A DNA stretch of 64,000 nucleotides from Litoribacter populi (GTDB lineage Bacteria > Bacteroidota > Bacteroidia > Cytophagales > Cyclobacteriaceae), in assembly GCF_007483685.1 (NCBI RefSeq), contig NZ_VMKN01000001.1, forward strand, positions 704,599 to 768,598, in the 5' to 3' direction. Numbering within the stretch: the stretch's first letter is position 1; the number at the start of each line of letters is the position of its first letter. The notes under the pieces were generated by a model. That model made no database searches and was not told the DNA's origin. It saw nothing but the letters and a program-made list of their open reading frames with translations. Below, piece by piece: positions 45,346-55,086 of this stretch. A program made the position numbers and the translations under genes.

Positions 45346-45582
45346 TTATGAACTTCGGGTCTTGATACTGCGGCCAAGGTGCCAGCTCTTGCAATATTTG
45401 CAGTGATAACAATCGATTTCTTTTCCTGGAGGAATAAACCTGGTATAAACTGGGGCTTTTAAGAGGTATTTGTAGTAAACGTACCAAGCCACATTTTCCG
45501 AAGGATATCTGATCTTACCCATACACTGGACTTTTTCATTTACCAGTTTTTTGGTACTCCATATGTAGATATCATAGGCCAT
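45346..45582 (-). CDS. Small CxxC protein, function unknown
   Basis: A 78-residue basic protein (MAYDIYIWSTKKLVNEKVQC start). It contains the stretch DCYHCKYCKSWHLGR, close to the zinc-ribbon phrase C..C..WHLGR of many small phage and plasmid proteins, so a single zinc knuckle is likely. The first part includes YPSENVAWYVYYKYLL. The family is not named here. It precedes the WYL regulator and cas genes in the opposite direction, so an association with that locus is possible but not shown. Confidence 0.55.
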   Translation of the reverse strand: MAYDIYIWSTKKLVNEKVQCMGKIRYPSENVAWYVYYKYLLKAPVYTRFIPPGKEIDCYHCKYCKSWHLGRSIKTRSS

Positions 45583-45924
45583 AAAAAACTACTTAAAATT
45601 AAAAGTGGTGTACTGGTCATCAGCCCATTCAAAAGCCATCTGCTGAGACTATCAATTTACTCAAAAAAGTTGGGAATGTGAAATTTTGGAAGAGGAAAAA
45701 AGTGGGGCAAATAGCATTTTCAGATGTGGGATATTTTACGCCAGCAAATTATTTCTCAAGCTGATTCCAACTCTTTGTGGTATAGCCTTTATCCCTGAAG
45801 CAGCCCAAAATTGATACAAGGTGTCGTGTTTTTTGCCATTTATAGGCAAAAATACCGTGATCGGGGTATTGATTGGCTTTACTTATTTGTCTAATATTAA
45901 CGAAATATTTAATGACACCATTAG
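45583..45924. other. 342-bp gap between the CxxC gene and the WYL regulator
   Basis: Divergent promoter region, AT-rich. A hairpin TTTTTGCC-ATTTATA-GGCAAAAA is found at 45830-45852. No coding frame is supported. Confidence 0.6.
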
Positions 45925-46884
45925 ATGGCTTTAATTGGCAACTTAAAAAAGTACCTTTTAATAATCCGCATGTTAGGTGGAGGGAAGTCAAGGCATCTTT
46001 CATTGAATGAGATAATTAGAAATCTGGAGGGGCACGGCTTTTCCAATGTCTCCAAGCGTACCCTCTCTAGAGATTTCCAGTTTATAAGGGATGAATTTGG
46101 TGCGAATATTCAGTACCAACCCAAAAGCAATGGGTACAAACTGATGACTGAGGAGGATGAGGATTGTGATGATTTTCAAGGGTTCTTGAAACTACTTGAA
46201 CTTGCCGAACGGGTAAGCATACTATCATCCAGTATTCAATCTTCTTTAAAAGCTTCCAAATACATTGTTTTTGAAGATAATCAGTTCTTTGCAGGAACTG
46301 ATCACCTTAAGCCACTTACGGAGGCTATCCATACCAGACTGTTGGTGAAATTTAAGTATCAATCATTTATCAAGGATAAAAAGCAAGTCTATTTAGTAGC
46401 TCCTGCATTGATCATGGAGCATAAGAACAGGTGGTATTTACTTGCAAAGGATCAATCGGATAGAAGGGTTAAAACTTTTGGGCTGGATAGGATGGAAGAG
46501 TTGATATGTAAAGGAACCTTTCCATATGCAGAAATTGCAGGCACTGACTTTAAAAAGCTCTATAAGGATACGGTAGGAATCACCAGACTGGATAAGGAGC
46601 CTGAGTTGGTTGTTCTTTCTTTTAGCGCACAGCAAGGAAGGTATGTAAAAAGCTTACCGATCCATCACTCACAATGTGTGTTGCTGGATGATGGAATCGA
46701 GCTAAAGGTATCACTTTATGTTGTCATAAATCTTGACTTAAAAATGCAGCTGTTAAGCTACGGTAGTCAGGTGGAGGTATTGGAACCAATGGAACTGAGG
46801 GCAGCAATTGCAGAGGAACTCAAAAATAGCATGAAAAAATATGCAGGTACGCCGGAATATGGCAGAGGGGTGTGGGTAGATTAG
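45925..46884 (+). CDS. WYL-domain transcriptional regulator next to the cas genes
   Basis: A 319-residue regulator: N-terminal winged helix (about 10-70, with SRHLSLNEIIRNLEGHGFSN and VSKRTLSRDFQFIRDEFG), then the WYL domain. WYL is seen as RWYLLAKDQSDRRVKTFGLDRMEEL (about 172-196), and the C-terminus carries a WCX-like ligand-binding end. WYL regulators are often found with CRISPR-Cas and other defence loci, where they bind nucleic acids or ligands. It lies 39 bp upstream of cas8b, same strand, and may be co-transcribed or act on the cas promoter. Confidence 0.88.
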   Translation: MALIGNLKKYLLIIRMLGGGKSRHLSLNEIIRNLEGHGFSNVSKRTLSRDFQFIRDEFGANIQYQPKSNGYKLMTEEDEDCDDFQGFLKLLELAERVSILSSSIQSSLKASKYIVFEDNQFFAGTDHLKPLTEAIHTRLLVKFKYQSFIKDKKQVYLVAPALIMEHKNRWYLLAKDQSDRRVKTFGLDRMEELICKGTFPYAEIAGTDFKKLYKDTVGITRLDKEPELVVLSFSAQQGRYVKSLPIHHSQCVLLDDGIELKVSLYVVINLDLKMQLLSYGSQVEVLEPMELRAAIAEELKNSMKKYAGTPEYGRGVWVD

Positions 46885-46923
46885 CGGGATAAACGATTAG
46901 TATCACAGAATAGAAATTGGAAT

Positions 46924-48822
46924 ATGCTAGATACACTTATTAGAATAGGAAAACATCTTAGTGAAGACCGCGGAGAATGGGATGATATTATAGATGTACC
47001 AGATACAACTGAGGTACAGACCAAAGGCATCACCCCTCTTGTTGCACAATTACTCTTTGATTTGGATGAAAATCAAATTATTCTTGACAGAACTCAATTA
47101 AAGGTTTTTGAGCCGCAGGATGCTTATACTTTTATGTGTATCAAAATCCAAGGAGGGAATAACAAGGCTATTTACGCAACAGTATCTCCTAAAAAGTCTT
47201 TTGAACAAATCCGAAAGACCTTTTTTGGGATAACCGACAAAAATGGAAAGGTACCTGATCAGGGTCAGTTCACTGAAGCGATTGATAAAGATTTCCAGTT
47301 TCTGAAAACTTCTCCCTTTTATCGGGTATTACAAGAAACTTTCGCACTTGCAGAGGACTTTACAGTCAATTTCGTCGATCAGGAAAAAAACAAAGCAGAC
47401 TTTGGCAAAGTAACCAAAGCGCTGGAATTATCCGGTAACGAGCGCATTGTGCTTCTGTATGCAGCGGTGAAAAGCCAGGAATTTGGTATTCCTCTTCCAA
47501 CATCTATAGCTAATGTTTCAGGATATGAAGATTTTCTTCGTGCCAAATTTTTAAAGGAAGATAAGCCAAATAAAGCAGGAAGTCCTGTAGAGAAGCTTTG
47601 TTACGCTACGGGTGCACCTACTGCGGATGTGGAAGAGATAACTATTGGAGCAAGGTACAGCATGAATAAAATGTTTGTAACCACTACCAAAAATTATGCA
47701 TCTAATTTCAATGAGAAAGCTTTTGGTAATAACTACCAGGCGAGCGCATTGGCTCAGCTTTACCTTGAGCGAGGATCAAATTATCTGCTGAACAATTATA
47801 CAACAAAAATAGCTGGTGTAGATCATATAATTATTCCTCATTTCTTTAGCAGGGAAGACGTAGAGCCAGACATTCTGATACAGCGTGTGGCCAAAAGGAC
47901 AGACTTATTATTCCGCTACAAACAACTTGCTGAAATGGTAGATGACTTTTCGGATAATGAGCTTTACTGGTTAAACTTTCTAGGCTATGAATCAGATGGT
48001 AATTTTTTCAAAACCATTAACACTATTCAAGATGTCAGTAAACTTCATTTCAATAAGCTTATAGAAGTTTTCATAACAACAGACAGAGCTTTTAAAAGCA
48101 TTATAGGTATAGAATGGGATAAAATCATGACAGTAGGCAAAGACAACAGGCTTAGCTTCAACTTTTATAGCTTATATGCTCTTATACCAGTTAGAAAAGA
48201 TAAAGAGAAAAAGAATGCTGCTCTTGCACTCTTTAAAGCTATACTCGAACAACGAAAAACAGACCCGCAACAACTTTACAAACATTTTACTGAACTGATC
48301 TTATGCCATTGGTATGGCCGCTACAAAGCCTATGGCAATGTTTACCAAAATGACATTTTTGATTTTGCTGCCCGAAATGCAGTATATCAATATCACGCCC
48401 TTTTTTACATCCTCAATCAACTTAATCTTCTAAAAGGAATGGAAAATACTAAAACTGATGAGTTAACAGACCAGCTTAAACCCTCTGATGCTTTCCTCAA
48501 AAAAATGAACTACAACGACAGTCAGAAAGCTATGTTTTATCTAGGCAAAATTCTTAACTCGGTCGCTTATGCTCAACAAAAAAAGGGCTATGATTCTAAA
48601 CCTGTATTAAATAAGGTAAACTATAATGGAATGGATAAGAAAGCCATTGTACGCCTGCACAAAGATTTATTTGATAAATGCCGCCAGTATGCTATTCTAT
48701 CTTATAATGAGCTATTATTTTCACAGTTCACACAGCTTTTCAACAGTGAAAAATGGCCATTAAAGTCTGAAGAAGCTCTTTTCTATCTATTGGCAGGATA
48801 CTCATTCCGCGATAACGCATAA
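46924..48822 (+). CDS. cas8b: Cas8b/Csh1 (TM1802 family), large subunit of type I-B Cascade
   Basis: A 632-residue protein at the place and size of the I-B large subunit. It has features of the TM1802/Csh1 family: long mixed fold, and a central stretch VEKLCYATGAPTADVEEITIG where other Csh1 proteins have a C-x-x-C-G zinc knuckle. Here only the first Cys is kept. Later pattern FFSREDVEPDILIQRVAKRTDLLFRYKQ is family-like. The subunit recognises PAM and recruits Cas3. It is the first gene of a tightly packed operon, and the ATG has no strong ribosome-binding site, as usual in this phylum. Confidence 0.82.
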   Translation: MLDTLIRIGKHLSEDRGEWDDIIDVPDTTEVQTKGITPLVAQLLFDLDENQIILDRTQLKVFEPQDAYTFMCIKIQGGNNKAIYATVSPKKSFEQIRKTFFGITDKNGKVPDQGQFTEAIDKDFQFLKTSPFYRVLQETFALAEDFTVNFVDQEKNKADFGKVTKALELSGNERIVLLYAAVKSQEFGIPLPTSIANVSGYEDFLRAKFLKEDKPNKAGSPVEKLCYATGAPTADVEEITIGARYSMNKMFVTTTKNYASNFNEKAFGNNYQASALAQLYLERGSNYLLNNYTTKIAGVDHIIIPHFFSREDVEPDILIQRVAKRTDLLFRYKQLAEMVDDFSDNELYWLNFLGYESDGNFFKTINTIQDVSKLHFNKLIEVFITTDRAFKSIIGIEWDKIMTVGKDNRLSFNFYSLYALIPVRKDKEKKNAALALFKAILEQRKTDPQQLYKHFTELILCHWYGRYKAYGNVYQNDIFDFAARNAVYQYHALFYILNQLNLLKGMENTKTDELTDQLKPSDAFLKKMNYNDSQKAMFYLGKILNSVAYAQQKKGYDSKPVLNKVNYNGMDKKAIVRLHKDLFDKCRQYAILSYNELLFSQFTQLFNSEKWPLKSEEALFYLLAGYSFRDNA

Positions 48823-48864
48823 ACTCAATTATTAATTGAATTTTCTAAATCAACTTTAAAAAAT

Positions 48865-49881
48865 ATGTCTACTATTACTAACAACTCCGACTTTCTATTC
48901 CTTTACGAAGCTTCACAGTGCAACCCAAATGGCGATCCCGATCAAGAAAATAAACCTCGCATGGATTATGACACCGATACTAATATTGTAACCGACACTC
49001 GGGTAAAACGCTATATCCGCGATTTTCTAAAAATGACAGGACAGCAGATTTTTGTTGACATGGAGGGGGAAAGTAAAGTTAGCGCAGATAGTAAATTAAA
49101 AGCGGTAATAGGCAGGCTATTGGCTGATCAGGAAGAACTCGATCGGGTATTTGCAGAAAATGAAGACATAAAAATCAGATTTCTGGAAGTGAAAGAAAAA
49201 TCGAAAGCTAAAACAGCCGAAGATATTCTCAAATTTATGCAGAATAAGACAAACCGTGATCTAAGCTTTCGCCTAAATCTGTTCCTGCTCGCTTATCTGG
49301 TAAAACAGAAGTTTGTAGATATCAGGCTTTTTGGAAGTGCTTTTGCCATTGAAGGGTTCAACAAATCTTATATAGGGCCAATTCAACTTAACTGGGGCTA
49401 TTCACTAAATAAGGTGCAGCTAATGGAGTCGAATTCTATCGTTACCATTATGAACGATGATAACAGTACCTTTGGCAAAGACTACCGTGTACATTATAGC
49501 TTGTTAGCTTTCAATGGCACCATCAATAAGTATGCAGCTGTAGGCACAGGGCTTTCAGAAGAAGATCTTCAGCTATTCCGCAGCTCAATATGGGAAAGCA
49601 TACCCTCTTTACCTACCCGATCTAAATTAAACCAATACCCTAAACTTTATCTGGAGATAGTTTACAATGATGGTTTTCACAACGGCCACTTCGGTGATTT
49701 AAGGAGTTTTGTTGCAACACTTCCAGCTAATGGTATTGATGAAAAACAGGTCCGTAAGTTTAGCGATCTATCACTCGATTTAGCAGCATTGGCCAAGCTG
49801 ATTTCTGACAATAAAGGAGAAGGCAAACCCATTAAAGAAGTGATTATCCGCACAGCACCAGGTGTAGAACTTCTAGCATAA
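48865..49881 (+). CDS. cas7: Cas7b/Csh2, Cascade backbone
   Basis: A 338-residue RAMP protein. The N-terminus FLFLYEASQCNPNGDPDQENKPRMD is the diagnostic Cas7 (Csh2) motif, with TDTRVKRYIRDFL following. It contains GSAFAIEGFNKSYIGPIQLNWGYSLN and the C-terminal LPTRSKLNQYPKLYLEIVYNDG. It multimerises along the crRNA spacer. The cas5 gene follows with a 12-bp gap. Confidence 0.95.
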   Translation: MSTITNNSDFLFLYEASQCNPNGDPDQENKPRMDYDTDTNIVTDTRVKRYIRDFLKMTGQQIFVDMEGESKVSADSKLKAVIGRLLADQEELDRVFAENEDIKIRFLEVKEKSKAKTAEDILKFMQNKTNRDLSFRLNLFLLAYLVKQKFVDIRLFGSAFAIEGFNKSYIGPIQLNWGYSLNKVQLMESNSIVTIMNDDNSTFGKDYRVHYSLLAFNGTINKYAAVGTGLSEEDLQLFRSSIWESIPSLPTRSKLNQYPKLYLEIVYNDGFHNGHFGDLRSFVATLPANGIDEKQVRKFSDLSLDLAALAKLISDNKGEGKPIKEVIIRTAPGVELLA

Positions 49882-49893
49882 TATAGGGTGGCA

Positions 49894-50682
49894 ATGGAAA
49901 TAATTTCATTTGATATTTACGGGAAAATGGCTCATTTCAGAAAGTATTATGGCAACAATACAGCCATGAGCTATTCTATACCACCTCGAACAACTCTAAT
50001 GGGTATGCTTGCAGCCATACTTGGTTTTGAAAGAGATTGCTACTACGATTTACTAGCTTCAGATAAAATACGCATTGGTTTGCGTGTTTTGTCACCTCTA
50101 AAAAAATCGTTCCACAGGCTTAATTTGCTTAGTATTAAAAGCCTAGGCGATGCAACCAAAGGCGGTGGAGATTTTACTGGAAAAGGAGGCCGTATACAAA
50201 CACCTTTTGAAGTAGTGACCGGCATGGATATAAGCAAAGATATGGTTTGCTACCGCATTTTTGTTTCTGCAAATCAGGCTGGTGCTGAAACCTTTAAACA
50301 TTTAAAAGAAAAGTTATTAGCTAATCAGCGGCACTACAGCATTACATTGGGAGTAGCTAATTTTTCAGCATTTATTAGGAATGTGATTCATTATGAAAAT
50401 GTAGTAGAAACAAAATCATCTGGTACTTTACAAGTACATTCTGCGGTAATCTCAGATACAGTTGAAAAACTTGTTTTTGAAAAAGACACAGAAGCTGGCT
50501 CCAACTATCTGGAAGAAGAGTTACTTCCCGCTGATTTTATGCAGAACGGAAGCAGAGAATTGTCTAAGCTTAACCGCACCCTTTTTAGCACCAGAAATTT
50601 ACCCCTTGATGTTAGCTTAAGTGTCCCTCATTACCAACTGATTAGTGAAACTGAAACTCAAAATATAACTTTTCTGGAATGA
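49894..50682 (+). CDS. cas5: Cas5b, Cascade subunit
   Basis: The RAMP-fold start MEIISFDIYGKMAHFRKYYG with the Cas5 signature SYSIPPRTTLMGMLAAILGF (about 25-45) is clear. It caps the 5' handle of the crRNA. The start ATG at 49894 is preferred over the GTG six bases upstream (in frame) because it matches the family start. The last 4 bases overlap the cas3 start (ATGA), so translation is coupled. Confidence 0.93.
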   Translation: MEIISFDIYGKMAHFRKYYGNNTAMSYSIPPRTTLMGMLAAILGFERDCYYDLLASDKIRIGLRVLSPLKKSFHRLNLLSIKSLGDATKGGGDFTGKGGRIQTPFEVVTGMDISKDMVCYRIFVSANQAGAETFKHLKEKLLANQRHYSITLGVANFSAFIRNVIHYENVVETKSSGTLQVHSAVISDTVEKLVFEKDTEAGSNYLEEELLPADFMQNGSRELSKLNRTLFSTRNLPLDVSLSVPHYQLISETETQNITFLE

Positions 50683-53090
50683 CAATTTTCTATTCTCATA
50701 GTAAGCAGGACATTGACGGTCAGGTTAAAGGTTCTAAACAATTAAAAACACATTTTGATGGCGTAAATACTAAAGTCCAGCAATTATTATCCGATACATT
50801 ATCGTTTTCATTAGGAAATGGAATCAGAGAACTGTCTGAAGAAATTGCGCTATACCATGATCTAGGAAAGTATACCCCACATTTTCAGCACTACCTGCTG
50901 AAATCAAACAAGTATGACGCAACTCTGAAGCAACATGCTAAGTTCGGAGCTTTTGCAGTACTGGAAAAACTGAGCCAGCAAGGCAGAAGCTTTGAGGCAT
51001 GGGTGGCGCTATACATCATTGTGCATCATCACAGCAATCTGACAGAATTTAACTCACTTAATCATCTTATTGCTAAAGACGAAACCTATCATGATGAGTA
51101 TATTTTTGAGGAACAACTGAAGAGTATACAAGAAAGCTTGCAGCAAATAGCTTTGGATCTGGATGATCCTGCTTTATCAAATTATTTAAAGTTTCCAGAA
51201 CAAAGGCCGTTCAAGAAGTTTTGCAGGGAGTTTAGCAAACTACATGGATCTACAGAAACATATTTCCTCATCAATTACCTGTTCTCGCTGCTCATTGAAG
51301 CAGACAAACTGGATGCATCGGACACCTCCCTTTATGATAGGGTAAATATATCGCCTAATGCTGTAGATCGCCTTTTACATAACAGCACTCACCAGCTACG
51401 AACCAAGGTAAGGCATTCGGTAATCAGCAGATTAGATGAGCTTGATCTGCAAAAGCAAAAAATATTTACGTTAACGGCTCCTACAGGAGTTGGCAAAACC
51501 TATACAGCTCTTGATTTTGCCTTAAAACTTAAAGCAAGAGTTCCTGAACTTCACAAAAGCCAGATTATTTATGCCTTGCCCTTTATTAATATTATTGAAC
51601 AAGGCTATGCGGAGTATACAAAAGCATTAAGCGGTTCCTGTAAAATCCTAGCTCATTACCAATATGCTGATATTTTCGGGGAAGAAAACAAAAAAGGTAA
51701 AGGAGGATATGATGATAAGGCATACCATCAAAAGTTAATGGAGGTGGATACCTGGCAGAGTGATATCGTCATTACTTCTTTCGTGCAGCTGCTTCAAACT
51801 ATCATAGGTCATCGGAACAAGATTCTGAAGAAATTCAGCCATCTGGCTAACTCCATCATTATTCTGGATGAAGTTCAGACTATTAAGCTTGAACAGGTGC
51901 CTTTGGTGGGAGCTGCTTTATATTACCTGTCGAAGTACCTGAACGCACGAGTTATTTTGATGACTGCTACAAAACCTAAAGTTCTGGAGCTTGCTTATAA
52001 GCATATTTTGAAAGCTGAAGGTGAGCCTGAAATAGATTACAAGGCTTCTGAGCTATTACAAGAACACGAGGATATTTACAGAAGCTATAAAAGGACAAAG
52101 ATTGTTCCTCTCTTAGATGTAGAATTCCACAAAGATGCAGTAGCAGACACTTTTGTACAAGAGCTGTTTTCAAAGAAGTGGACACAAAGCCAGTCATGTT
52201 TGGTTGTTGTAAACAAGGTAAACCGCTGCATTGAGTTTTTTCAGAAAATTAAAGAATACCTAGAAGAGCAGGAGCTCACCAATCCTGTTTATTGTCTTTC
52301 GACCAATATTGTACCTGCACATAGGCTAGAGCGAATTGAACAAATAAAAGCAGATTTAAAAGCAGGAGAAAAACCAATCCTCATAGCTACCCAAGTTGTA
52401 GAAGCAGGTGTTGATCTTGATTTTGATATGGGCTTCCGAGACCTTGGCCCTATAGATTCTATCGTGCAGGTTGCTGGACGAATTAACCGACAAAGTAATC
52501 CTCAGAACCCAGAGCGATTACACTTGCCACTGTATGTGATTGATACAAGAGACTGTCAGAAAATTTACGGCACAATTACAACTGTAAACGCTGATGGTGC
52601 CTTACGATTAGCAAATGAAATTCCTGAAGCTGATTACCTTGAGCTGGTTGAAAACTACTTCACTAAACTTACCAACAGTAGCTCATTTAAGTATTCGCGT
52701 GATATTTTTGAGGCAATGAAAGCTTTAAGGTATGACGCAGTAGATAAAGACGCTAGTGTAAAATATGTTTCAGACTTCAAAGTAATTGAAGAGCAACAAA
52801 AAGCTATATCAGTGTTTGTGCTCGTCGATGATCGGGCTACGGAAGTCAGAGGAGCATTTATGAGCCTGCTTGGCAATGAACTCAGTAAGCAGGAATTTGA
52901 TGAAAAGTATAAAAAAGATTTTCACCAACGTATTATTGCGGTTCCTTCTTATTACACAGAGCACTTGGATAAAAATCTGAATCTTAGTGATTCCATTATG
53001 TTTGCTCAGCCTGATAATTATGACCTTAACACAGGATTTATAAGACAAGAAAGTGAGAAAAGAGAAGTAACAACTTATATGATGCTATAA
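50679..53090 (+). CDS. cas3: Cas3 HD nuclease-helicase
   Basis: A fused 803-residue effector of type I interference. The HD nuclease domain has ALYHDLGKYTPHFQHYL (H60-D61) and IVHHHSNL (about 116-118). The SF2 helicase has Walker A TAPTGVGKTYTAL (about 266-277), Walker B IIILDEVQT (D397-E398, a DEVQ form where many Cas3 have DEAH) and motif VI QVAGRINRQ (about 606). It unwinds and degrades target DNA after Cascade. It overlaps cas5 by 4 bp. Confidence 0.95.
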   Translation: MTIFYSHSKQDIDGQVKGSKQLKTHFDGVNTKVQQLLSDTLSFSLGNGIRELSEEIALYHDLGKYTPHFQHYLLKSNKYDATLKQHAKFGAFAVLEKLSQQGRSFEAWVALYIIVHHHSNLTEFNSLNHLIAKDETYHDEYIFEEQLKSIQESLQQIALDLDDPALSNYLKFPEQRPFKKFCREFSKLHGSTETYFLINYLFSLLIEADKLDASDTSLYDRVNISPNAVDRLLHNSTHQLRTKVRHSVISRLDELDLQKQKIFTLTAPTGVGKTYTALDFALKLKARVPELHKSQIIYALPFINIIEQGYAEYTKALSGSCKILAHYQYADIFGEENKKGKGGYDDKAYHQKLMEVDTWQSDIVITSFVQLLQTIIGHRNKILKKFSHLANSIIILDEVQTIKLEQVPLVGAALYYLSKYLNARVILMTATKPKVLELAYKHILKAEGEPEIDYKASELLQEHEDIYRSYKRTKIVPLLDVEFHKDAVADTFVQELFSKKWTQSQSCLVVVNKVNRCIEFFQKIKEYLEEQELTNPVYCLSTNIVPAHRLERIEQIKADLKAGEKPILIATQVVEAGVDLDFDMGFRDLGPIDSIVQVAGRINRQSNPQNPERLHLPLYVIDTRDCQKIYGTITTVNADGALRLANEIPEADYLELVENYFTKLTNSSSFKYSRDIFEAMKALRYDAVDKDASVKYVSDFKVIEEQQKAISVFVLVDDRATEVRGAFMSLLGNELSKQEFDEKYKKDFHQRIIAVPSYYTEHLDKNLNLSDSIMFAQPDNYDLNTGFIRQESEKREVTTYMML

Positions 53091-53108
53091 TACCCTTTAA
53101 CTCAACCC

Positions 53109-53780
53109 ATGCAACAACCCATCCACACCACCACCATTACTTTCCCCGAAATCAGGTTACAAACCCGGGATGCCCACAAGCTTCGCGGTTATTTTGGTAC
53201 TCTCTTTAAAGACCATTCGCCTCTGCTCCACAATCATTTGGAAAGTGGTGAAAGCCATTATCGGTACCCTTTAGTCCAGTACAAAGTTGTCAACCAACAG
53301 CCAATGCTTATGGGATTCAATGAGGGAGGGGAATTGCTGACCAACCTGTTTCTTAAGGTTCAAGAGTTAGAACTGGATGGCAGAATCTATCCAGTATTAA
53401 GCAAAAACATTGTCAATAAGCGATGGGAGATAGGGTTGGAAGCCGATCTCACTAAATACCGCTATCAAACTCTCTGGATGGGGCTGAACCAGCAGAATTA
53501 TAGAAAATATGCTAGTGAGCAGGATGGGCAAGAAAGGCTGGGGCAGTTGAAAAGAATTGCCATCAGCAATGTCTTGGCATTTTACAAAGCCTTTGGACTA
53601 ATCCTTCCCAAAGACCAGAGAATCCTGCTCAATTTGGAAGTTCGGGAGAAAAGCACCCAGTTTAAAAACCAACAAATGCTGGCATTTACCGGTGGATTTA
53701 CCACAAACGCCGTACTTCCGGATTTTGCCGGGCTGGGCAAGTCAGTAGCTAGAGGATTCGGCACCATCAAAAGAATTTAA
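53109..53780 (+). CDS. cas6: Cas6, crRNA-processing endonuclease (I-B type)
   Basis: A 223-residue RAMP nuclease. The C-terminal glycine-rich motif GLGKSVARGFGTIKRI and the stretch RLQTRDAHKLRGYFGTLF near the start are family-like. The likely catalytic His are among HAKL... (H22-area) and SPLLHNHLESGESH (about 37-50). It should cut in the repeat, leaving an 8-nt handle ATTGAAAC, the 3' end of the repeat. It lies between cas3 and cas1 instead of first in the operon. Confidence 0.88.
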   Translation: MQQPIHTTTITFPEIRLQTRDAHKLRGYFGTLFKDHSPLLHNHLESGESHYRYPLVQYKVVNQQPMLMGFNEGGELLTNLFLKVQELELDGRIYPVLSKNIVNKRWEIGLEADLTKYRYQTLWMGLNQQNYRKYASEQDGQERLGQLKRIAISNVLAFYKAFGLILPKDQRILLNLEVREKSTQFKNQQMLAFTGGFTTNAVLPDFAGLGKSVARGFGTIKRI

Positions 53781-53799
53781 CCGCTAAATGATCTGAGAA

Positions 53800-54792
53800 A
53801 TGCAGCTTTATATCAATACCTATGGTGCATATGTGCATATAAAAGATGAAATGTTTGAGGTAAGACTTAAAGATGATGAAACCCAAACCATCAAAAAGCA
53901 TCATTTTGCTGCCTCAAAAGTATCTGGTATAGTCTTGACTACAGGGGCTGCACTGAGTACAGATGCCATCAGGTTGGCCATCATCAATAATGTAGATATC
54001 ATTGTAACAGAAAAGGACGGCAAGCCGCTTGGAAGGGTTTGGCATAGTAAGCTTGGCAGTACCACTAAAATCCGAAAATGCCAACTGGAAGCCAGTATGA
54101 ATGAGACGGGCGTAAAGTATACCAAGGAATGGCTTCTGCAGAAGATGAACAATCAAAGGGAATTCATCCTAAGCCTCAAAAAACACCGGCCAAATAAAGC
54201 GGACTTTCTGGATGATAAAATTAAAAGAATGGAAGCTTTGGCCCTTTCTGTATCTTCATTGGAGTCAGGCAAAGTTTCGGATATAGCTGATACCCTAAGA
54301 GGATTAGAAGGCACATCGGGCAGGCTCTACTTTGAAACACTCAGCAAGATGTTGGTTGGGGAATATCAGTTTTCAGGGAGGAGCAGCAGGCCTGCCAAAG
54401 ATCCTTTCAATGCTTTTTTGAATTATGCCTTTGGGATTTTATACAGTAAGGTTGAAAAGGCCCTAATTATCGCCGGTCTAGATCCTTATTTGGGATTCCT
54501 TCACCGGGATGATTACAATCAGCTGAGCTTTGTGTATGATTTTATAGAACCGTATAGGATTTATGCCGAAACAGTGGTGTTCAGGTTGTTTTCCGGGAAA
54601 AAGGTGAATAAATCCCATACGGATCTTATTACTAATGGGGTTTCATTAAATTCTGAAGGGAAAGCGCTATTGGTGGCGGCTTTCAACAAGTATTTTGATG
54701 AAGAGGGCATCAGGTACAAAGGGAAGAATCAGACCCGAAGCAATACCATCCAGTATGATGCCCATTCATTTGCTAACACCTTAATCCAGTAG
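53800..54792 (+). CDS. cas1: Cas1b, adaptation integrase
   Basis: A 330-residue Cas1 of the I-B type: beta-rich N-terminal domain (MQLYINTYGAYVHIKDEMFE) and alpha-helical catalytic domain. Metal ligands are expected in LEGTSGRLYFETLSKML (Glu about 167), GFLHRDDYNQLSFVYDFIEPYR (His about 231, Asp/Glu about 246-249). All three appear present. Cas1-Cas2 inserts new spacers at the leader. Confidence 0.94.
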   Translation: MQLYINTYGAYVHIKDEMFEVRLKDDETQTIKKHHFAASKVSGIVLTTGAALSTDAIRLAIINNVDIIVTEKDGKPLGRVWHSKLGSTTKIRKCQLEASMNETGVKYTKEWLLQKMNNQREFILSLKKHRPNKADFLDDKIKRMEALALSVSSLESGKVSDIADTLRGLEGTSGRLYFETLSKMLVGEYQFSGRSSRPAKDPFNAFLNYAFGILYSKVEKALIIAGLDPYLGFLHRDDYNQLSFVYDFIEPYRIYAETVVFRLFSGKKVNKSHTDLITNGVSLNSEGKALLVAAFNKYFDEEGIRYKGKNQTRSNTIQYDAHSFANTLIQ

Positions 54793-54794
54793 GC

Positions 54795-55085
54795 ATGATT
54801 GTATGGATTTTATATGATATCAAAAATAACAAAAGCCGGACAAAGGTCTCCAAACTATGCAAACAGGCAGGATTGTACCGGGTTCAATATTCCGTCTTTT
54901 TGGGAACAATAAGTTCACAGGAAAAAGAGGCACTTTCCCTGCAAATTGAGGAGCTGATTGACGAGGAGACTGACAAAGCTTATATTTTTCCCATGAACAA
55001 AAATGAACTTCAACAAACTGAGCTGCTGGGACAGGCTTTTGATAAAAAGCTGGTCACAGATGAAGTAAAAGCCATGTTTTTTTAA
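54795..55085 (+). CDS. cas2: Cas2
   Basis: A 96-residue ferredoxin-fold partner of Cas1: VWILYDIKNNKSRTKVSKLCKQAGLYRVQYSVFLG. The conserved Asp in YDI is at residue 8. It starts 3 bp after cas1. Confidence 0.93.
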   Translation: MIVWILYDIKNNKSRTKVSKLCKQAGLYRVQYSVFLGTISSQEKEALSLQIEELIDEETDKAYIFPMNKNELQQTELLGQAFDKKLVTDEVKAMFF

Positions 55086-55086
55086 T

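Noticed and set aside
45071-45487. A 138-codon minus-strand open frame in the repeat-bearing gap
   Set aside because: Its residues (YPLRIHTESTPYPLRI and Pro/Ser-rich parts) come from the G-rich short repeats and the inverted repeat, with no family pattern, and it overlaps the better CxxC gene.
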